Assembly (NCBI RefSeq): GCF_026914305.1
Contig: NZ_CP113866.1
Coordinates: 585,501-649,500 of the forward strand
DNA: 64,000 nt
Direction of reading: 5' to 3'
DNA from: Caldicellulosiruptor acetigenus
GTDB lineage: Bacteria; Bacillota; Thermoanaerobacteria; Caldicellulosiruptorales; Caldicellulosiruptoraceae
The notes below the pieces were generated by a model, which ran no database searches, was not told the origin of the DNA, and worked only from the letters and a program-made list of their open reading frames with translations. Of the stretch, positions 1 to 9,437 are shown in pieces. Position numbers and translations under genes: made by a program. Each line of letters starts with the position of its first letter. Position 1 is the first letter of the stretch.

Positions 1-209
1 GGTTCAAATGAGTGAATCTCCGCACCGTCCTTTACAAGCTTTTCAACTGTTATCTTCTGTCCTGCTATAAGTTTTGTAATAGAATACAAAGGATAGATGG
101 TAGTGTAGACTGTGCCTTTGGTGGTAGTTAAAACTTCATTTTTGCATCCACTCAAGAAAACTATAATGCTAACAAGCAGAACTATAAATAGTAGCTTTAT
201 CCTCTTCAT
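1..209 (-). CDS. ZnuA/AdcA-like metal ABC transporter substrate-binding lipoprotein, 5' part only
   Basis: Leftward gene cut by the window edge; about 69 codons are visible. The N-terminus has a basic start, a hydrophobic stretch and a lipobox (F-L-S-G-C, Cys near residue 22), so the product should be a lipoprotein outside the membrane. The mature start reads V-Y-T-T-I-Y-P-L-Y and ends H-S-F-E-P, matching the first strand and the metal-ligand His of the cluster A-I (ZnuA, AdcA, MntA) binding proteins that deliver Zn or Mn to an ABC importer. Its ATG shares one base with the stop of the upstream fur-family gene (TAATG), so the two are translationally coupled. Zn versus Mn cannot be decided from this fragment. 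Confidence 0.8.
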   Translation of the reverse strand, partial: MKRIKLLFIVLLVSIIVFLSGCKNEVLTTTKGTVYTTIYPLYSITKLIAGQKITVEKLVKDGAEIHSFE

Positions 210-631
210 TATTCTTCCCTCCCACAACATTTATCGCATATTCCATACACTTCTAAATTATGTTCTAGAATTTTAAAGTTCATTTTGTTTAGTTCCTCTT
301 CAATTAAATTTATCTTACAGTCTACAATTTCGGCTTTTGTATTGCACTTTATACATACAAAATAGTGATGATGGCTACTTTTCTTTATCTCAAAAAAATG
401 CTTTCTGTTGATAGTAGATTTTACTGCTATACCATTTTGAACAAAAAGTTCAAGGTTTCTGTAAACCGTTGCAAGGTCAATTTTCAAGTTTTGAGCTTCA
501 AGAGCTTGCAGTATCTCATCGGCAGATAAACACTGCTGTGCCTTTTGCAAAACCTTATATATTTCAACTCTCTGCCGCGTGGCTTTTATATTGTGCGAGT
601 TTAGAATTGACTTTACATCTTGATGCTTCAT
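209..631 (-). CDS. Fur-family metalloregulator (Zur-like by context)
   Basis: A 140-residue protein with the Fur fold: an N-terminal winged helix (A-T-R-Q-R-V-E-I-Y, then D-L-A-T-V-Y-R-N-L recognition helix) and a C-terminal metal domain with a His cluster (S-H-H-H-Y-F) and two Cys pairs (C-I-K-C and C-D-K-C), the usual structural zinc site. The start is set at ATG 631, with AGGTGG five bases upstream; an in-frame GTG at 640 lies inside that ribosome site. The gene is coupled to the ZnuA-like lipoprotein by a one-base overlap, which favours a zinc-sensing role, but Fur, Zur, Mur and PerR cannot be separated by sequence alone. A perfect inverted repeat lies just upstream, so autoregulation is likely. 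Confidence 0.85.
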   Translation of the reverse strand: MKHQDVKSILNSHNIKATRQRVEIYKVLQKAQQCLSADEILQALEAQNLKIDLATVYRNLELFVQNGIAVKSTINRKHFFEIKKSSHHHYFVCIKCNTKAEIVDCKINLIEEELNKMNFKILEHNLEVYGICDKCCGREE

Positions 632-644
632 CCTTTCCACCTAC

Positions 645-661
645 TTGCAAATAATTTGCAA
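645..661. promoter_or_regulatory. 8-1-8 inverted repeat, probable Fur-family operator
   Basis: TTGCAAATAATTTGCAA is a perfect palindrome with arms of 8 and a one-base centre. The spacing matches the 7-1-7 rule of Fur, Zur and PerR boxes. It lies between the -10 box and the start of the fur-family gene, where a bound repressor would block transcription. The recognition by this regulator is inferred. Confidence 0.75.
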
Positions 662-676
662 CAACCTATGTTTAAC

Positions 677-705
677 ATTATAGAGTCTGTGGATAAAAAA
701 ATCAA
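677..705 (-). promoter_or_regulatory. Sigma-A type promoter of the fur-znuA-like unit
   Basis: On the - strand, TTGATT (705-700) and a perfect TATAAT (682-677) are separated by 17 bases. The predicted transcription start falls just before the 645-661 palindrome. Confidence 0.75.
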
Positions 706-712
706 GATGTAC

Positions 713-762
713 AAAAAATAAAAAAGACCTCCTTTTAGACATTTTTGCAAGGAGGCCTCTTT
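713..762 (-). terminator. Rho-independent terminator of the ArsR gene
   Basis: On the - strand, arms at 762-751 and 732-721 can form a 12-bp stem with two G-U pairs, followed by a T-rich tract (720-713). It ends the ArsR transcript and insulates the fur promoter immediately beyond it. Confidence 0.8.
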
Positions 763-785
763 GTTGTTTTATTTAGGCACAGTTT

Positions 786-1103
786 TTAAGTAAGAGAGGA
801 CAAAAGTCTCAAATCATTCGCAAATATATCTACTTTCGCAAGGTCTTGAATGAGAGCTTTTAAAAATGGGTATTTTTCAAAAACATCCTCTTTTATTGAA
901 TAAATTCTTTTTTGCGCATGGTTTCTGGCTTCTATGAGCCCAACATTTTTAAGATAAGCAAGGTGACGAGACACTTTTGGCTGACTTTCCTGAATCAACT
1001 GAACAAGACTGCTTACATTTTGTTCGCGGTGGGCCAATATATTTAAAATTCTGAGCCTTGTTGTGTCTGAAAGAGCATACAGTATTTCATTCAGCCTTGT
1101 CAT
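786..1103 (-). CDS. ArsR-family winged-helix repressor
   Basis: A 105-residue protein with the ArsR fold: A-L-S-D-T-T-R-L-R-I-L-N-I-L, then the helix-turn-helix Q-P-K-V-S-R-H-L-A-Y-L and the wing K-R-I-Y-S-I. ATG 1103 is chosen because AAGGGGA lies seven bases upstream; a TTG at 1124 overlaps that site. The protein has no cysteine, and the classical E-L-C-V-C-D-L metal box is replaced by V-S-S-L-V-Q-L, so thiol metal sensing as in ArsR or CadC is excluded; His-based sensing or another signal is possible. The gene is divergent from the radical SAM gene at 1271, an obvious candidate target. Confidence 0.85.
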   Translation of the reverse strand: MTRLNEILYALSDTTRLRILNILAHREQNVSSLVQLIQESQPKVSRHLAYLKNVGLIEARNHAQKRIYSIKEDVFEKYPFLKALIQDLAKVDIFANDLRLLSSLT

Positions 1104-1206
1104 TTTTCGCTCCCCTTCGCTCAAGAAGTAATTATGACAAGTATCATTATATCACGTTTTTGAAAAAAAATAAACATATTTATATACACATATGCATATA
1201 TAACTA
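1104..1206. promoter_or_regulatory. Divergent regulatory region with AT palindromes, arsR / radical SAM
   Basis: On the - strand a TATAAT (1151-1146) fits the arsR -10 box, though the -35 is poor. On the + side, 1181-1202 reads TATATA, ten bases, TATATA, and contains the perfect palindrome ATATGCATAT (1190-1199), directly upstream of the forward -35 box. Symmetric AT-rich sites of this kind are typical ArsR-family operators. That this regulator binds here is inference. Confidence 0.5.
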
Positions 1207-1236
1207 TTGACACATTGAAAGCTAAAGAGTTATAAT
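1207..1236 (+). promoter_or_regulatory. Promoter of the radical SAM gene
   Basis: TTGACA (1207-1212) and TATAAT (1231-1236), both consensus, are separated by 18 bases. The leader to ATG 1271 is short and holds AAGGGGTGAG as ribosome site. Confidence 0.8.
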
Positions 1237-1270
1237 TAATGTCAAGCAAGAAAGAAGGGGTGAGAAGTAT

Positions 1271-2668
1271 ATGGAACTTCCAAAGAAGATAATAGGTGAA
1301 GCTGTGTTAAAGCAGGTAATTAGATATCTTTCGAATAATCCGGAGGAGAACATAGGCAAGATTTTGGACCTTACAGAGAAAATAGTAAGGCGTGAGAGGG
1401 ACAAGTGGTATATTCAAAACGCAAAGAAATATTTGCTTGACCCGAACAGTTCTTGGCATCACTATGCAATGAGGATTATTAAGGAGACAAATCCAAGAGT
1501 GCGAGAGAGGATTCTTATCAATTTCTTCCTGAATGCTGGTTTTATTGGTGTTCCAAAACAGCTTGAGCTTATCAAGAAATATGACATAAATATTCCATAT
1601 GCAATTTTGATTGACCCGACAGCCGCTTGTAACCTGCATTGCAAAGGATGCTGGGCAGGAGAGTATCACAAGGCTGCAAAACTTGACTATGAAATACTTG
1701 ACAGAGTTGTAAAAGAGGCTCAGGAGCTTGGAATTTACTTTATAATCTTCTCAGGTGGAGAGCCGCTTCTCAGGAAGGACGATATTCTAAAGCTTTGTGA
1801 AAAGTACGAAGACACAGTATTCCTGTCATTTACGAATGCTACTTTGATTGACGATGAGTTCATTGAAAAGGTTGCAAAAGTGGGCAACTTGGCATTTGCA
1901 ATTAGTATAGACGGATTTGAAAAGTCAACAGACGAAAGACGCGGCCAAGGTGTATTCAAGAAGGTTGTAACTGCAATGGAAAAGCTCAAAGAAGCAGGCG
2001 TTGTGTTTGGATTTTCAACAACATATCACAGATACAATGTAGAAGAGGTATCTTCTGATGAATATGTGGACTTCTTGATAGAAAAAGGTGCAAAGTTTGG
2101 ATGGTACTTTACTTATGTTCCTGTTGGAAAAGATGCAGACATCTCTTACATGGCAACACCAGAGCAAAGAGCTTACATGTACAAGAGAATAGAAGAGATA
2201 AGATGGTCAAAACCGATATTTGTGCTTGATTTCTGGAACGATGGTGAGCCTGCTGGTGGGTGCATTGCAGGCGGAAGAAGATACCTTCATATCAACGCAA
2301 ACGGTGATGTTGAACCTTGCGCATTTATCCATTTTTCAAATGTCAATATAAAAGAATGTTCGCTTTTGGAGGCTTTAAAATCTCCACTGTTTATGGCATA
2401 CAGAAAGAATATTCCATTTAATGAAAATCATCTACGACCATGTCCTATGATAGACAATCCACTCAAACTCAAAAAGATTGTTGAAGAATCGGGTGCACGT
2501 CCAACTCAGATTGGTGGTGAGACAGAGACAGCTGAAGAACTTGCAAACAAACTTATTGAATATTCAGAAGCTTGGGGCAAGGTTGCAGATAAGCTTTGGG
2601 AGCAAAGAAAACAAGGTATTCCTCAGAACAAAGTTGATTTATCTGTGATTCAAGAGATCAAAAGTTAA
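1271..2668 (+). CDS. Radical SAM protein with SPASM-like C-terminal cysteine region
   Basis: A 465-residue enzyme. The radical SAM motif C-N-L-H-C-K-G-C (CxxxCxxC) sits near residue 120 and binds a [4Fe-4S] cluster that cleaves S-adenosylmethionine; F-S-G-G-E-P-L-L follows as the SAM-contact GGE motif. Further C-terminal cysteines (G-G-C-I-A-G-G, E-P-C-A-F-I, R-P-C-P-M) suggest a second cluster as in SPASM/twitch enzymes. About 110 residues precede the barrel. It stands alone between its own promoter and a terminator and faces a divergent ArsR regulator. No precursor peptide gene is beside it, so a peptide-maturase role is unsupported and the substrate is unknown. Confidence 0.8.
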   Translation: MELPKKIIGEAVLKQVIRYLSNNPEENIGKILDLTEKIVRRERDKWYIQNAKKYLLDPNSSWHHYAMRIIKETNPRVRERILINFFLNAGFIGVPKQLELIKKYDINIPYAILIDPTAACNLHCKGCWAGEYHKAAKLDYEILDRVVKEAQELGIYFIIFSGGEPLLRKDDILKLCEKYEDTVFLSFTNATLIDDEFIEKVAKVGNLAFAISIDGFEKSTDERRGQGVFKKVVTAMEKLKEAGVVFGFSTTYHRYNVEEVSSDEYVDFLIEKGAKFGWYFTYVPVGKDADISYMATPEQRAYMYKRIEEIRWSKPIFVLDFWNDGEPAGGCIAGGRRYLHINANGDVEPCAFIHFSNVNIKECSLLEALKSPLFMAYRKNIPFNENHLRPCPMIDNPLKLKKIVEESGARPTQIGGETETAEELANKLIEYSEAWGKVADKLWEQRKQGIPQNKVDLSVIQEIKS

Positions 2669-2691
2669 AGTTGGCGAAAGAATTGTAACTT

Positions 2692-2735
2692 AAAGCAAGC
2701 TATTTCCCAAGAAAGGGATGGCTTGCTTTTTTTAT
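2692..2735 (+). terminator. Terminator of the radical SAM gene
   Basis: AAAGCAAGC (2692-2700) pairs perfectly with GCTTGCTTT (2721-2729), with an inner CCC/GGG pairing, followed by a T-rich tail to 2735. Confidence 0.85.
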
Positions 2736-2958
2736 TCCTTGATGTTCTGAATGCATTTGTGGCACCTGGGTTTTTGTCATAAAAATGGGTAATATCTTTA
2801 TTGAAGAACTTCTTTGTGATAATATACGAAAAAGGAATGCTTCCTTGTTTTTTCATTTTCAAAAGATTGGTTTCCTTAGCATGGTATTTAATAATATTTT
2901 AATGCAATATGAGCTATTTATAAAGATTAAAAAAACAAAACCGGTGGTGAAGTTTTTT
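2736..2958 (+). other. Leader before rtcB; open reading frame but probably untranslated
   Basis: This stretch is open in the rtcB frame from ATG 2785 and would add 58 residues. They are rich in Phe, Ile and Asn and look unlike RtcB or its usual N-terminus. The only good ribosome site, GGTGGTGAAG, lies before ATG 2959. A promoter probably lies here; the AT-rich boxes around 2865-2900 are too ambiguous to assign. Confidence 0.45.
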
Positions 2959-4314
2959 ATGAAAAAGATAAGAGATGGTGTTTATACAAACGACTATGCG
3001 ATATTCTTCATGACAGAAGAAATTTTAAAAGACCTTGACGAAGGGGTACTCCAGCAGGCAAAAAACGCATCCCAGATTCCAAATGTAGAGTTTTTGGGCT
3101 ACACACCAGATGCACACATAGGCAAAGGGACCTCAATTGGCACAATAATTGTCTGGGACATGTCAAAGGCATGGATTTCACCAACAATTGTTGGTGTTGA
3201 CATAGGTTGTGGTATGAGATTGATACTCACAGACAAGTTTGCAGATGATATAGATAAAGCGCTTTTGAAGAGAATAATGGATGAGGTAGAAGATTTGATT
3301 CCAACAGGTGTTGGAAAGAAAAACAAAAAGATTGCACTTTCCAAGACAAAGTATGAAGAGTATCTACAAAATACAGAGATTGACAAGGATATTTCGGACA
3401 AGATGGTTCTCATTCATGAGTTTGACCTTGATACGATACCGGATGAGGCTTATGAGATTGGCAAAGAGCAGTTTGCAACCTTGGGTGGAGGAAACCACTT
3501 TATAGAGTTTCAAAAACTTCATGTTATAGATAAAATTATTGCAGAAAAGTGGGGGCTTTTTGATGGGCAGTTTGTTGTGATGATACATTCTGGTTCGCGA
3601 AGGTTTGGAGCGGTCATTGGCGATTATTATCAGAAGAAATTTAAAGACGTCATGAAATCCAAAGGTATCACAACACCCGACCCGCAGCTTACCTTTTTGC
3701 CAATTGACAACAAGGTTGCAAAAGATTATATTAAAGCTATGCAGTCAGCAGCTATATATGCAAAGATAAATAGACACTATATGAGCAATTTCATAATATC
3801 AGTCTTAGAAAAACACTCAATTGACGCTTGGGTTTTGTATGACGTTGCTCATAACATTGCGTACATGGAGAGATTTGCAAACAGAGAAAAGCTTGTTATA
3901 AGAAAAGGGGCAACAAGAGCACTCCCACCAAACCATTATTTGATTCCAAATCCTAAATTTGCTGATACAGGACATCCTGTAATCTTGCCGGGCAGCATGG
4001 GTTCAAGTTCATACCTGATGAGAGGAATTGAGGACAACATAATAAGCTATCACACAGTAAACCATGGTGCAGGCAGGGTTTTATCGCGCACAAAGGCAAA
4101 AAAGACAATCTCTATAGAGGAGTTTTCAAAGGCATTGAAACAGGGTCAGGATGGAGAGATTCTTATAAACACCAAAAACCTCAAAGACTTTTTAGACGAA
4201 AGTCCACAGAGTTACAAAGACATAGAAGTGGTGATAAATTCAGTAATTACATCGCGGCTGGCACTTCCTGTTGCCAAAATGGAGCCGCTTGGGGTCATAA
4301 AGGGAAAAGATTAA
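2959..4314 (+). CDS. rtcB: RtcB-family RNA-splicing ligase
   Basis: A 451-residue protein when started at ATG 2959, preceded by GGTGGTGAAG. RtcB joins a 2',3'-cyclic phosphate (or 3'-phosphate) RNA end to a 5'-OH end using GTP and Mn2+. Visible motifs are V-D-I-G-C-G-M (metal-bridging Cys84), G-G-G-N-H-F, H-S-G-S-R-R, Y-D-V-A-H-N and H-T-V-N-H-G-A-G-R, whose His369 is the expected guanylylation site; all are intact. No archease or RtcA gene lies nearby. The gene sits 31 bases before dprA and may be cotranscribed with it. In bacteria this family is linked to repair of damaged tRNA and rRNA; the target here is unknown. Confidence 0.93.
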   Translation: MKKIRDGVYTNDYAIFFMTEEILKDLDEGVLQQAKNASQIPNVEFLGYTPDAHIGKGTSIGTIIVWDMSKAWISPTIVGVDIGCGMRLILTDKFADDIDKALLKRIMDEVEDLIPTGVGKKNKKIALSKTKYEEYLQNTEIDKDISDKMVLIHEFDLDTIPDEAYEIGKEQFATLGGGNHFIEFQKLHVIDKIIAEKWGLFDGQFVVMIHSGSRRFGAVIGDYYQKKFKDVMKSKGITTPDPQLTFLPIDNKVAKDYIKAMQSAAIYAKINRHYMSNFIISVLEKHSIDAWVLYDVAHNIAYMERFANREKLVIRKGATRALPPNHYLIPNPKFADTGHPVILPGSMGSSSYLMRGIEDNIISYHTVNHGAGRVLSRTKAKKTISIEEFSKALKQGQDGEILINTKNLKDFLDESPQSYKDIEVVINSVITSRLALPVAKMEPLGVIKGKD

Positions 4315-4345
4315 TAATATTACATGGTGTAGGATGAGGTAGAAA

Positions 4346-5443
4346 ATGAACAGAGAAGAACTAATTTATTCTTTGTGGCTTTACAGCATAAAAGGGATAG
4401 GTCCTAAAAAGTTTAGGCAGATAAAAAATAAATACAAAAGTCTAAAAGAGGCTTATTTTAACAGAAAAGAATTAGAAGTAGAAGGTGTTTTTGGACATCT
4501 TAAAGATGAGATAAAAAACTCTGATACTGCAGAGGCTGAAAAAATTCTTGAATTTTGTGAGAAAAATAGTATAAATATAATACTTGAAGACGATAGGCTT
4601 TATCCTGATGAGTTCAAAGTTTTTGACCATGCACCAGTTATGCTCTTTGTAAAAGGGGATTCAAAGCTTTTAAAGTCCCCATATAAAATATCAATGGTTG
4701 GCACACGAGAACCTACTTACTATGGCAAGAAAGTTGCAAAAGAGCTGGCAAGTCTGCTGGCTTCCTTAGGAATTGTGGTTGTTAGCGGAATGGCAAGGGG
4801 GATTGACAGTTTTTGTCATACAGGAGCACTTGAAAACGGGAAGACAATAGCTGTTTTGGGCTGTGGAGTTGACATTGTGTATCCAAAAGAGAACTTGAAA
4901 CTCTACCGTCAGATTATAGAAAATGGGTGTGTTGTGTCTGAGTTTTTGCCAGGTACTCTGCCCGAGAAAATGAATTTTCCACAGAGAAACAGGATTGTTG
5001 CAATGTTTTCACCGTGTTTGGTTGTGATTGAAGCTTCAACCAAGAGCGGTACTTTTTCGACAGTTGACTTTGCTCTGGAGCAGGGAAAAGAGGTATTTGC
5101 GGTGCCTGGCAACATCTTTTCGCAAAAGAGTAGTGGCACAAACAGGCTCATAAAAGAAGGTGCAAGGATTATATGTTCGTATGAGGATTTTCTTGAGGAC
5201 ATAAAGGAGATTTATTCTTTAAAACCTGCCCAGCTAAGCTTTGATACAAAAGAAGAGGAAGAAGAGTTGACAGATGATGAGAAAAGATTGATAAAGCTTT
5301 TAGATGAAAATGGTGAGATGCATGTGGAAAGTTTGATTGCGCTTACAGGGTGGAACCCTGGCAAGATTGCAAGTTTAATTACTTCGCTTGAGATAAAGTC
5401 AAAGGTTGTAAGAACACGAGGAAATATAATTTCTAAACTTTAA
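4346..5443 (+). CDS. dprA: DNA processing protein DprA/Smf
   Basis: A 365-residue protein with an N-terminal helix-hairpin-helix-like region (S-I-K-G-I-G-P-K-K-F near residue 11), the Rossmann core (M-V-G-T-R-E-P-T-Y-Y-G, V-V-S-G-M-A-R-G-I-D, A-V-L-G-C-G-V-D, F-P-Q-R-N-R) and a C-terminal winged-helix domain that begins near residue 300. DprA binds incoming single-stranded DNA during transformation and loads RecA. It lies directly before topA, the common Firmicutes order. The start ATG 4346 follows GATGAGGTAG. Confidence 0.93.
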   Translation: MNREELIYSLWLYSIKGIGPKKFRQIKNKYKSLKEAYFNRKELEVEGVFGHLKDEIKNSDTAEAEKILEFCEKNSINIILEDDRLYPDEFKVFDHAPVMLFVKGDSKLLKSPYKISMVGTREPTYYGKKVAKELASLLASLGIVVVSGMARGIDSFCHTGALENGKTIAVLGCGVDIVYPKENLKLYRQIIENGCVVSEFLPGTLPEKMNFPQRNRIVAMFSPCLVVIEASTKSGTFSTVDFALEQGKEVFAVPGNIFSQKSSGTNRLIKEGARIICSYEDFLEDIKEIYSLKPAQLSFDTKEEEEELTDDEKRLIKLLDENGEMHVESLIALTGWNPGKIASLITSLEIKSKVVRTRGNIISKL

Positions 5444-5473
5444 AAAAATCTACTTACAGGGGGTAAAATTCTG

Positions 5474-7555
5474 TTGAAGAAACTTGTCATTGTAGAGTCA
5501 CCTGCAAAGGCAAAAACAATTGCAAAGTATCTTGGCAAAGAGTTTAAGGTAGAAGCTTCAATGGGACATGTCAGAGACCTTCCCAAGAGCGATTTGGGAG
5601 TTGACATAGAGAATGGTTTTGCGCCCAAGTATATCAACATCAGAGGTAAGGCAGATGTAATAAACAGGCTAAAAAAATCTGCAGAAAGTGCAGAAAAGGT
5701 CTACCTTGCAACAGACCCCGACAGGGAAGGCGAGGCAATCTCATGGCATTTGGCAACTATTTTGGGGCTTGATGTAAATGACAATGTGAGAATTACATTC
5801 AATGAGATAACAAAAAAGGCTGTCCAGGAATCTTTGAAAAATGCAAGGCCAATTGACCAGAACTTAGTTAATGCCCAGCAGGCACGAAGAGTGTTGGACA
5901 GGCTTGTGGGGTACAAGCTCAGCCCGTTTTTGTGGGAAAAGGTCAAAGGTGGACTTTCTGCAGGAAGGGTGCAGTCTGTTGCGACAAGGCTTGTGGTTGA
6001 AAGGGAAGAGGAGATAGAAAATTTTAAGCCTGAAGAGTACTGGACGTTAGAAGCGGTATTTAAAAAAGATGCCCAAGAGTTTAAAGCAAAGTTTTATGGA
6101 GATAAGAAAGGGAAGATTGAGCTTAAAAACCAAGGTCAGGTCCAAAGAATTGAAGAAAAGATAAAAAACAAGGAGTTCAAGGTTGTAAAGATAAAGGTAT
6201 CGGAGAAAAAGAAAAATCCGCCACCACCATTTATCACAAGTACACTTCAGCAGGAGGCGTCAAGAAAGCTGAGGTTTACTCCTGCAAAGACAATGGCTGT
6301 TGCCCAGATGCTGTATGAAGGTGTTGAGATAAAAGGTGAAGGTAGTGTTGGTCTTATAACATACATGAGAACAGATTCAACAAGAATTTCTGAGGAAGCA
6401 CAGCAGGCGGCAAGAAACCTCATCCTACAGAAGTTCGGTAGAGAATATCTTCCCGAAAAGCCGAGAGTTTACAAAACAAAAAAAGATGCGCAGGATGCTC
6501 ACGAGGCTATAAGACCCACCTATTTAGAGATGGACCCTGAGAGCATAAAAGATTCTTTGACTCTTGATCAGTACAAGCTGTACAAACTCATTTATGACAG
6601 GTTTTTAGCGTCGCAGATGGAAAGCAGCATATATGAGGTTCTTTCAGCCGAGCTTGAAGTGGAAGGCTATATTTTTAAGCTCACAGGGTCAAAGCTCAAG
6701 TTTGCAGGGTTTATGGAAGTATATGTTGAAGGTAAAGACACAGAAGATGAAGAAGAGGAAAATCAGCTTCCAGAAATTAGAGAAGGAGAAATTTTAAAGC
6801 CTATAAAACTTGATAGCAAACAGCATTTTACCCAGCCGCCTTCGCGCTACACAGAAGCTACCTTAATAAAAGCTTTGGAAGAAAAGGGCATAGGAAGACC
6901 AAGCACATACGCTCCAACAATTCAGACAATTCTGGAGAGAGGATATGTTGTCAAAGAAGACAGGTTTTTAAAACCAACAGAGCTGGGCAAACTTGTGACA
7001 AATATACTTAAAGAATATTTCAAAGACATAATTGACATTGAATTTACTGCAGAGCTCGAGGAAAACCTTGACAAGATTGAGGAAGGAAAGCTTGAGTGGA
7101 CTGAAGTTGTCAGAAAATACTACCAGCCGCTTGAAAAGGAACTTGAAATAGCAAGAAATACCATGCTAAAGGTTAAGGTTGAGGATGAGGAGACAGACAT
7201 TGTATGCGAAAACTGTGGAAGAAAGATGGTTATAAAAAAAGGCAGGTACGGGAAGTTTTTGGCATGTCCAGGATATCCTGAATGCAAAAACACAAAACCT
7301 TATTACGACTACCTTGATGTGTTGTGTCCGAAGTGTGGCAAGAGGATAATAGAAAAGAAGTCCAAAAAGGGCAAGAGATATTACACGTGCGAAGGGTATC
7401 CTGACTGTGACCTCATTTTGTGGGAAAAGCCGGCCAAAAACTGTCCAGAGTGTGGCAATCTCATGTTTGAAAAGGGCAGGAAAGGGAATAAAAAGCTTGT
7501 ATGTTCAAATGAAAACTGTGCTTACGAAGAAAAAATAGGGGAAAAAGGTGAGTAA
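5474..7555 (+). CDS. topA: DNA topoisomerase I (type IA)
   Basis: A 693-residue enzyme that relaxes negative supercoils through a 5'-phosphotyrosyl link. It starts at TTG after an AGGGGG ribosome site. The Toprim domain is N-terminal ([10 protein letters not shown], then [12 protein letters not shown]). The active Tyr is residue 297 in I-T-Y-M-R-T-D-S. Three C-terminal zinc ribbons follow (C-E-N-C...C-P-G-Y-P-E-C, C-P-K-C...C-E-G-Y-P-D-C, C-P-E-C...C-S-N-E-N-C). It lies 30 bases after dprA and 5 bases before trmFO, so the block is one operon. Confidence 0.96.
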   Translation: MKKLVIVESPAKAKTIAKYLGKEFKVEASMGHVRDLPKSDLGVDIENGFAPKYINIRGKADVINRLKKSAESAEKVYLATDPDREGEAISWHLATILGLDVNDNVRITFNEITKKAVQESLKNARPIDQNLVNAQQARRVLDRLVGYKLSPFLWEKVKGGLSAGRVQSVATRLVVEREEEIENFKPEEYWTLEAVFKKDAQEFKAKFYGDKKGKIELKNQGQVQRIEEKIKNKEFKVVKIKVSEKKKNPPPPFITSTLQQEASRKLRFTPAKTMAVAQMLYEGVEIKGEGSVGLITYMRTDSTRISEEAQQAARNLILQKFGREYLPEKPRVYKTKKDAQDAHEAIRPTYLEMDPESIKDSLTLDQYKLYKLIYDRFLASQMESSIYEVLSAELEVEGYIFKLTGSKLKFAGFMEVYVEGKDTEDEEEENQLPEIREGEILKPIKLDSKQHFTQPPSRYTEATLIKALEEKGIGRPSTYAPTIQTILERGYVVKEDRFLKPTELGKLVTNILKEYFKDIIDIEFTAELEENLDKIEEGKLEWTEVVRKYYQPLEKELEIARNTMLKVKVEDEETDIVCENCGRKMVIKKGRYGKFLACPGYPECKNTKPYYDYLDVLCPKCGKRIIEKKSKKGKRYYTCEGYPDCDLILWEKPAKNCPECGNLMFEKGRKGNKKLVCSNENCAYEEKIGEKGE

Positions 7556-7560
7556 TTGAT

Positions 7561-8871
7561 ATGGAAATTGTAGTGATTGGAGCTGGCCTTGCAGGTGTTG
7601 AAGCAGCAAATGCAATCGCAAAGTTTGGAATAAAGGTAAAGCTTTTTGAGATGAAACCAAAAAAGTTTTCGCCAGCGCACAAAATAGATACCTTTGCAGA
7701 GCTTGTGTGCAGCAACTCTTTAAAATCCAAGCTTTTGACAAACGCCTCCGGGCTTTTAAAAGAAGAGATGAAGGTGTTCGGTTCGCTTGTGATGGAAGCA
7801 GCAGAGGCAACTTCAGTTGAGGCAGGACAAGCTTTGGCAGTTGACAGGTACAAGTTTTCGGAGTATATAACCCAGAAAATAAGACAAAATGAGCTTATTG
7901 AGGTCATTCATGAAGAGGTGACAGAAGTTCCAAGGGACAAGGTTGTGGTGGTCTGCACAGGACCGCTTACAACAGAAAGTCTTCTTTCTGATATTTCAAA
8001 GCTCTGTGAGAGCAAAAACCTTTATTTTTTTGACGCAGCAGCCCCAATTGTACTCAAAGACTCCATAGACTTTTCAAAGGCGTTTTTTGCCTCACGCTAT
8101 AACAAAGGTTCAAATGACTATATAAACTGTCCAATGACAAAAGAGGAATATGAAAAGTTTTACTGGGAACTTGTTAATGCAGAGGTTATTGAGGTTAAAG
8201 ACTTTGAAAAGGACCTGCTGTTTGAAGGCTGTATGCCCATTGAAGAGATGGCAAGACGTGGTATTGATACGATGAGGTTTGGTCCGCTAAAGCCTGTTGG
8301 TATTATTGACCCAAGGACTGGCAAGATGCCGTATGCTGTTGTACAGCTCAGAAAAGACACGCAGGATGGAAAGCTATATAACATGGTAGGGTTTCAGACA
8401 AGGCTCAAATGGGGTGAACAAAAAAGGGTTTTCAGGCTCATTCCCGGCCTTGAGAATGCTGAGTTTGTAAGATATGGTGTGATGCACAAAAATTCTTATA
8501 TTAACTCACCTGAAGTGCTGACCAAGTACCTTTTTCTTAAAAAATATCCAAACATATTCTTTGCAGGTCAAATAACAGGTGTTGAAGGGTATTTAGAGTC
8601 TGCATCAACTGGTATCATTGCAGGGATTAATGCAGCAAGGCAGGTTTTGGGAAAAGAGCCTGTGAGTTTGCCGTCGAGCACTTGCATTGGAGCTCTGATA
8701 GAGTATATTACAACTCCCAAAAAAGATTTTCAGCCCATGAACGCTAACTATGGTATAATATCAATTGATGATGAAATTGCAAAGATTAAAGACAAGGAAA
8801 AGAGAAAACTCTTGATTGCACAAAAATCTTTGGACATTTGCAAACAGGTTGCAAGCAAAATTTTCGAATAA
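7561..8871 (+). CDS. trmFO: Folate/FAD-dependent tRNA (uracil-54) methyltransferase TrmFO
   Basis: A 436-residue flavoprotein that makes ribothymidine-54 in the tRNA T-loop with methylene-tetrahydrofolate as carbon donor. The N-terminal FAD-binding glycine motif reads [11 protein letters not shown]. Family landmarks include the G-A-L-I-E-Y-I-T region near residue 380 and C-S-N-S-L-K-S. It follows topA by 5 bases and precedes hslV, the conserved Firmicutes order that gave it the older name gid. Confidence 0.95.
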   Translation: MEIVVIGAGLAGVEAANAIAKFGIKVKLFEMKPKKFSPAHKIDTFAELVCSNSLKSKLLTNASGLLKEEMKVFGSLVMEAAEATSVEAGQALAVDRYKFSEYITQKIRQNELIEVIHEEVTEVPRDKVVVVCTGPLTTESLLSDISKLCESKNLYFFDAAAPIVLKDSIDFSKAFFASRYNKGSNDYINCPMTKEEYEKFYWELVNAEVIEVKDFEKDLLFEGCMPIEEMARRGIDTMRFGPLKPVGIIDPRTGKMPYAVVQLRKDTQDGKLYNMVGFQTRLKWGEQKRVFRLIPGLENAEFVRYGVMHKNSYINSPEVLTKYLFLKKYPNIFFAGQITGVEGYLESASTGIIAGINAARQVLGKEPVSLPSSTCIGALIEYITTPKKDFQPMNANYGIISIDDEIAKIKDKEKRKLLIAQKSLDICKQVASKIFE

Positions 8872-8896
8872 TTAAAAATTTAAGTGGAGGTTTGCT

Positions 8897-9427
8897 ATGT
8901 TTCATGCAACAACAATAGTGGCTGTGAAAAAAGGCGAAAGTGTTGCTATAGCTGGAGATGGGCAGGTCACATTTTCACAGAACATGATAATGAAATCGAC
9001 AGCCAAAAAGGTTAGAAAACTTTACAATGGCAGGGTCTTGGTTGGTTTTGCAGGTTCTGTTGCAGACGCAATAACTCTTTGTGAAAAGTTTGAAGAAAAG
9101 CTTGAACAAAACAGTGGCAATTTGCAGAAGAGCGTTGTTGAGCTTGCAAAGGAGTGGCGACAGGACAAAGTCCTAAGACGCTTGGAAGCGCTCATGGTTG
9201 TGGCAGACAAAGAACACCTTTTTGTTGTATCAGGAAGCGGCGAGGTTGTCGAACCGGATGACAACATTGCTGCGATTGGTTCTGGCGGACCGTATGCCTT
9301 GGCAGCTGCAAGGGCACTTTTGCAGAACACAGACCTTTCTGCCGCTGAGATTGCCAAAAAGGCTTTGGAGATAGCGGCGTCTATTTGTGTATATACAAAC
9401 AACAACATTACAGTTTTGGAATTGTAG
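8897..9427 (+). CDS. hslV: ATP-dependent protease peptidase subunit HslV (ClpQ)
   Basis: A 176-residue N-terminal nucleophile hydrolase that forms the proteolytic core of HslUV. The sequence begins [10 protein letters not shown], and the T-T pair with G-D-G-Q-V-T-F marks the HslV active site. Processing must remove a four-residue leader to expose Thr; the Ser present at the mature N-terminus in Bacillus ClpQ is absent. GGAGG lies before the ATG. hslU follows after 10 bases. Confidence 0.95.
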   Translation: MFHATTIVAVKKGESVAIAGDGQVTFSQNMIMKSTAKKVRKLYNGRVLVGFAGSVADAITLCEKFEEKLEQNSGNLQKSVVELAKEWRQDKVLRRLEALMVVADKEHLFVVSGSGEVVEPDDNIAAIGSGGPYALAAARALLQNTDLSAAEIAKKALEIAASICVYTNNNITVLEL

Positions 9428-9437
9428 GTGATAAGAT

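Noticed and set aside
2785-2958. N-terminal extension of RtcB
   Set aside because: The added residues are low-complexity and unlike RtcB; the ribosome site and family start favour ATG 2959.
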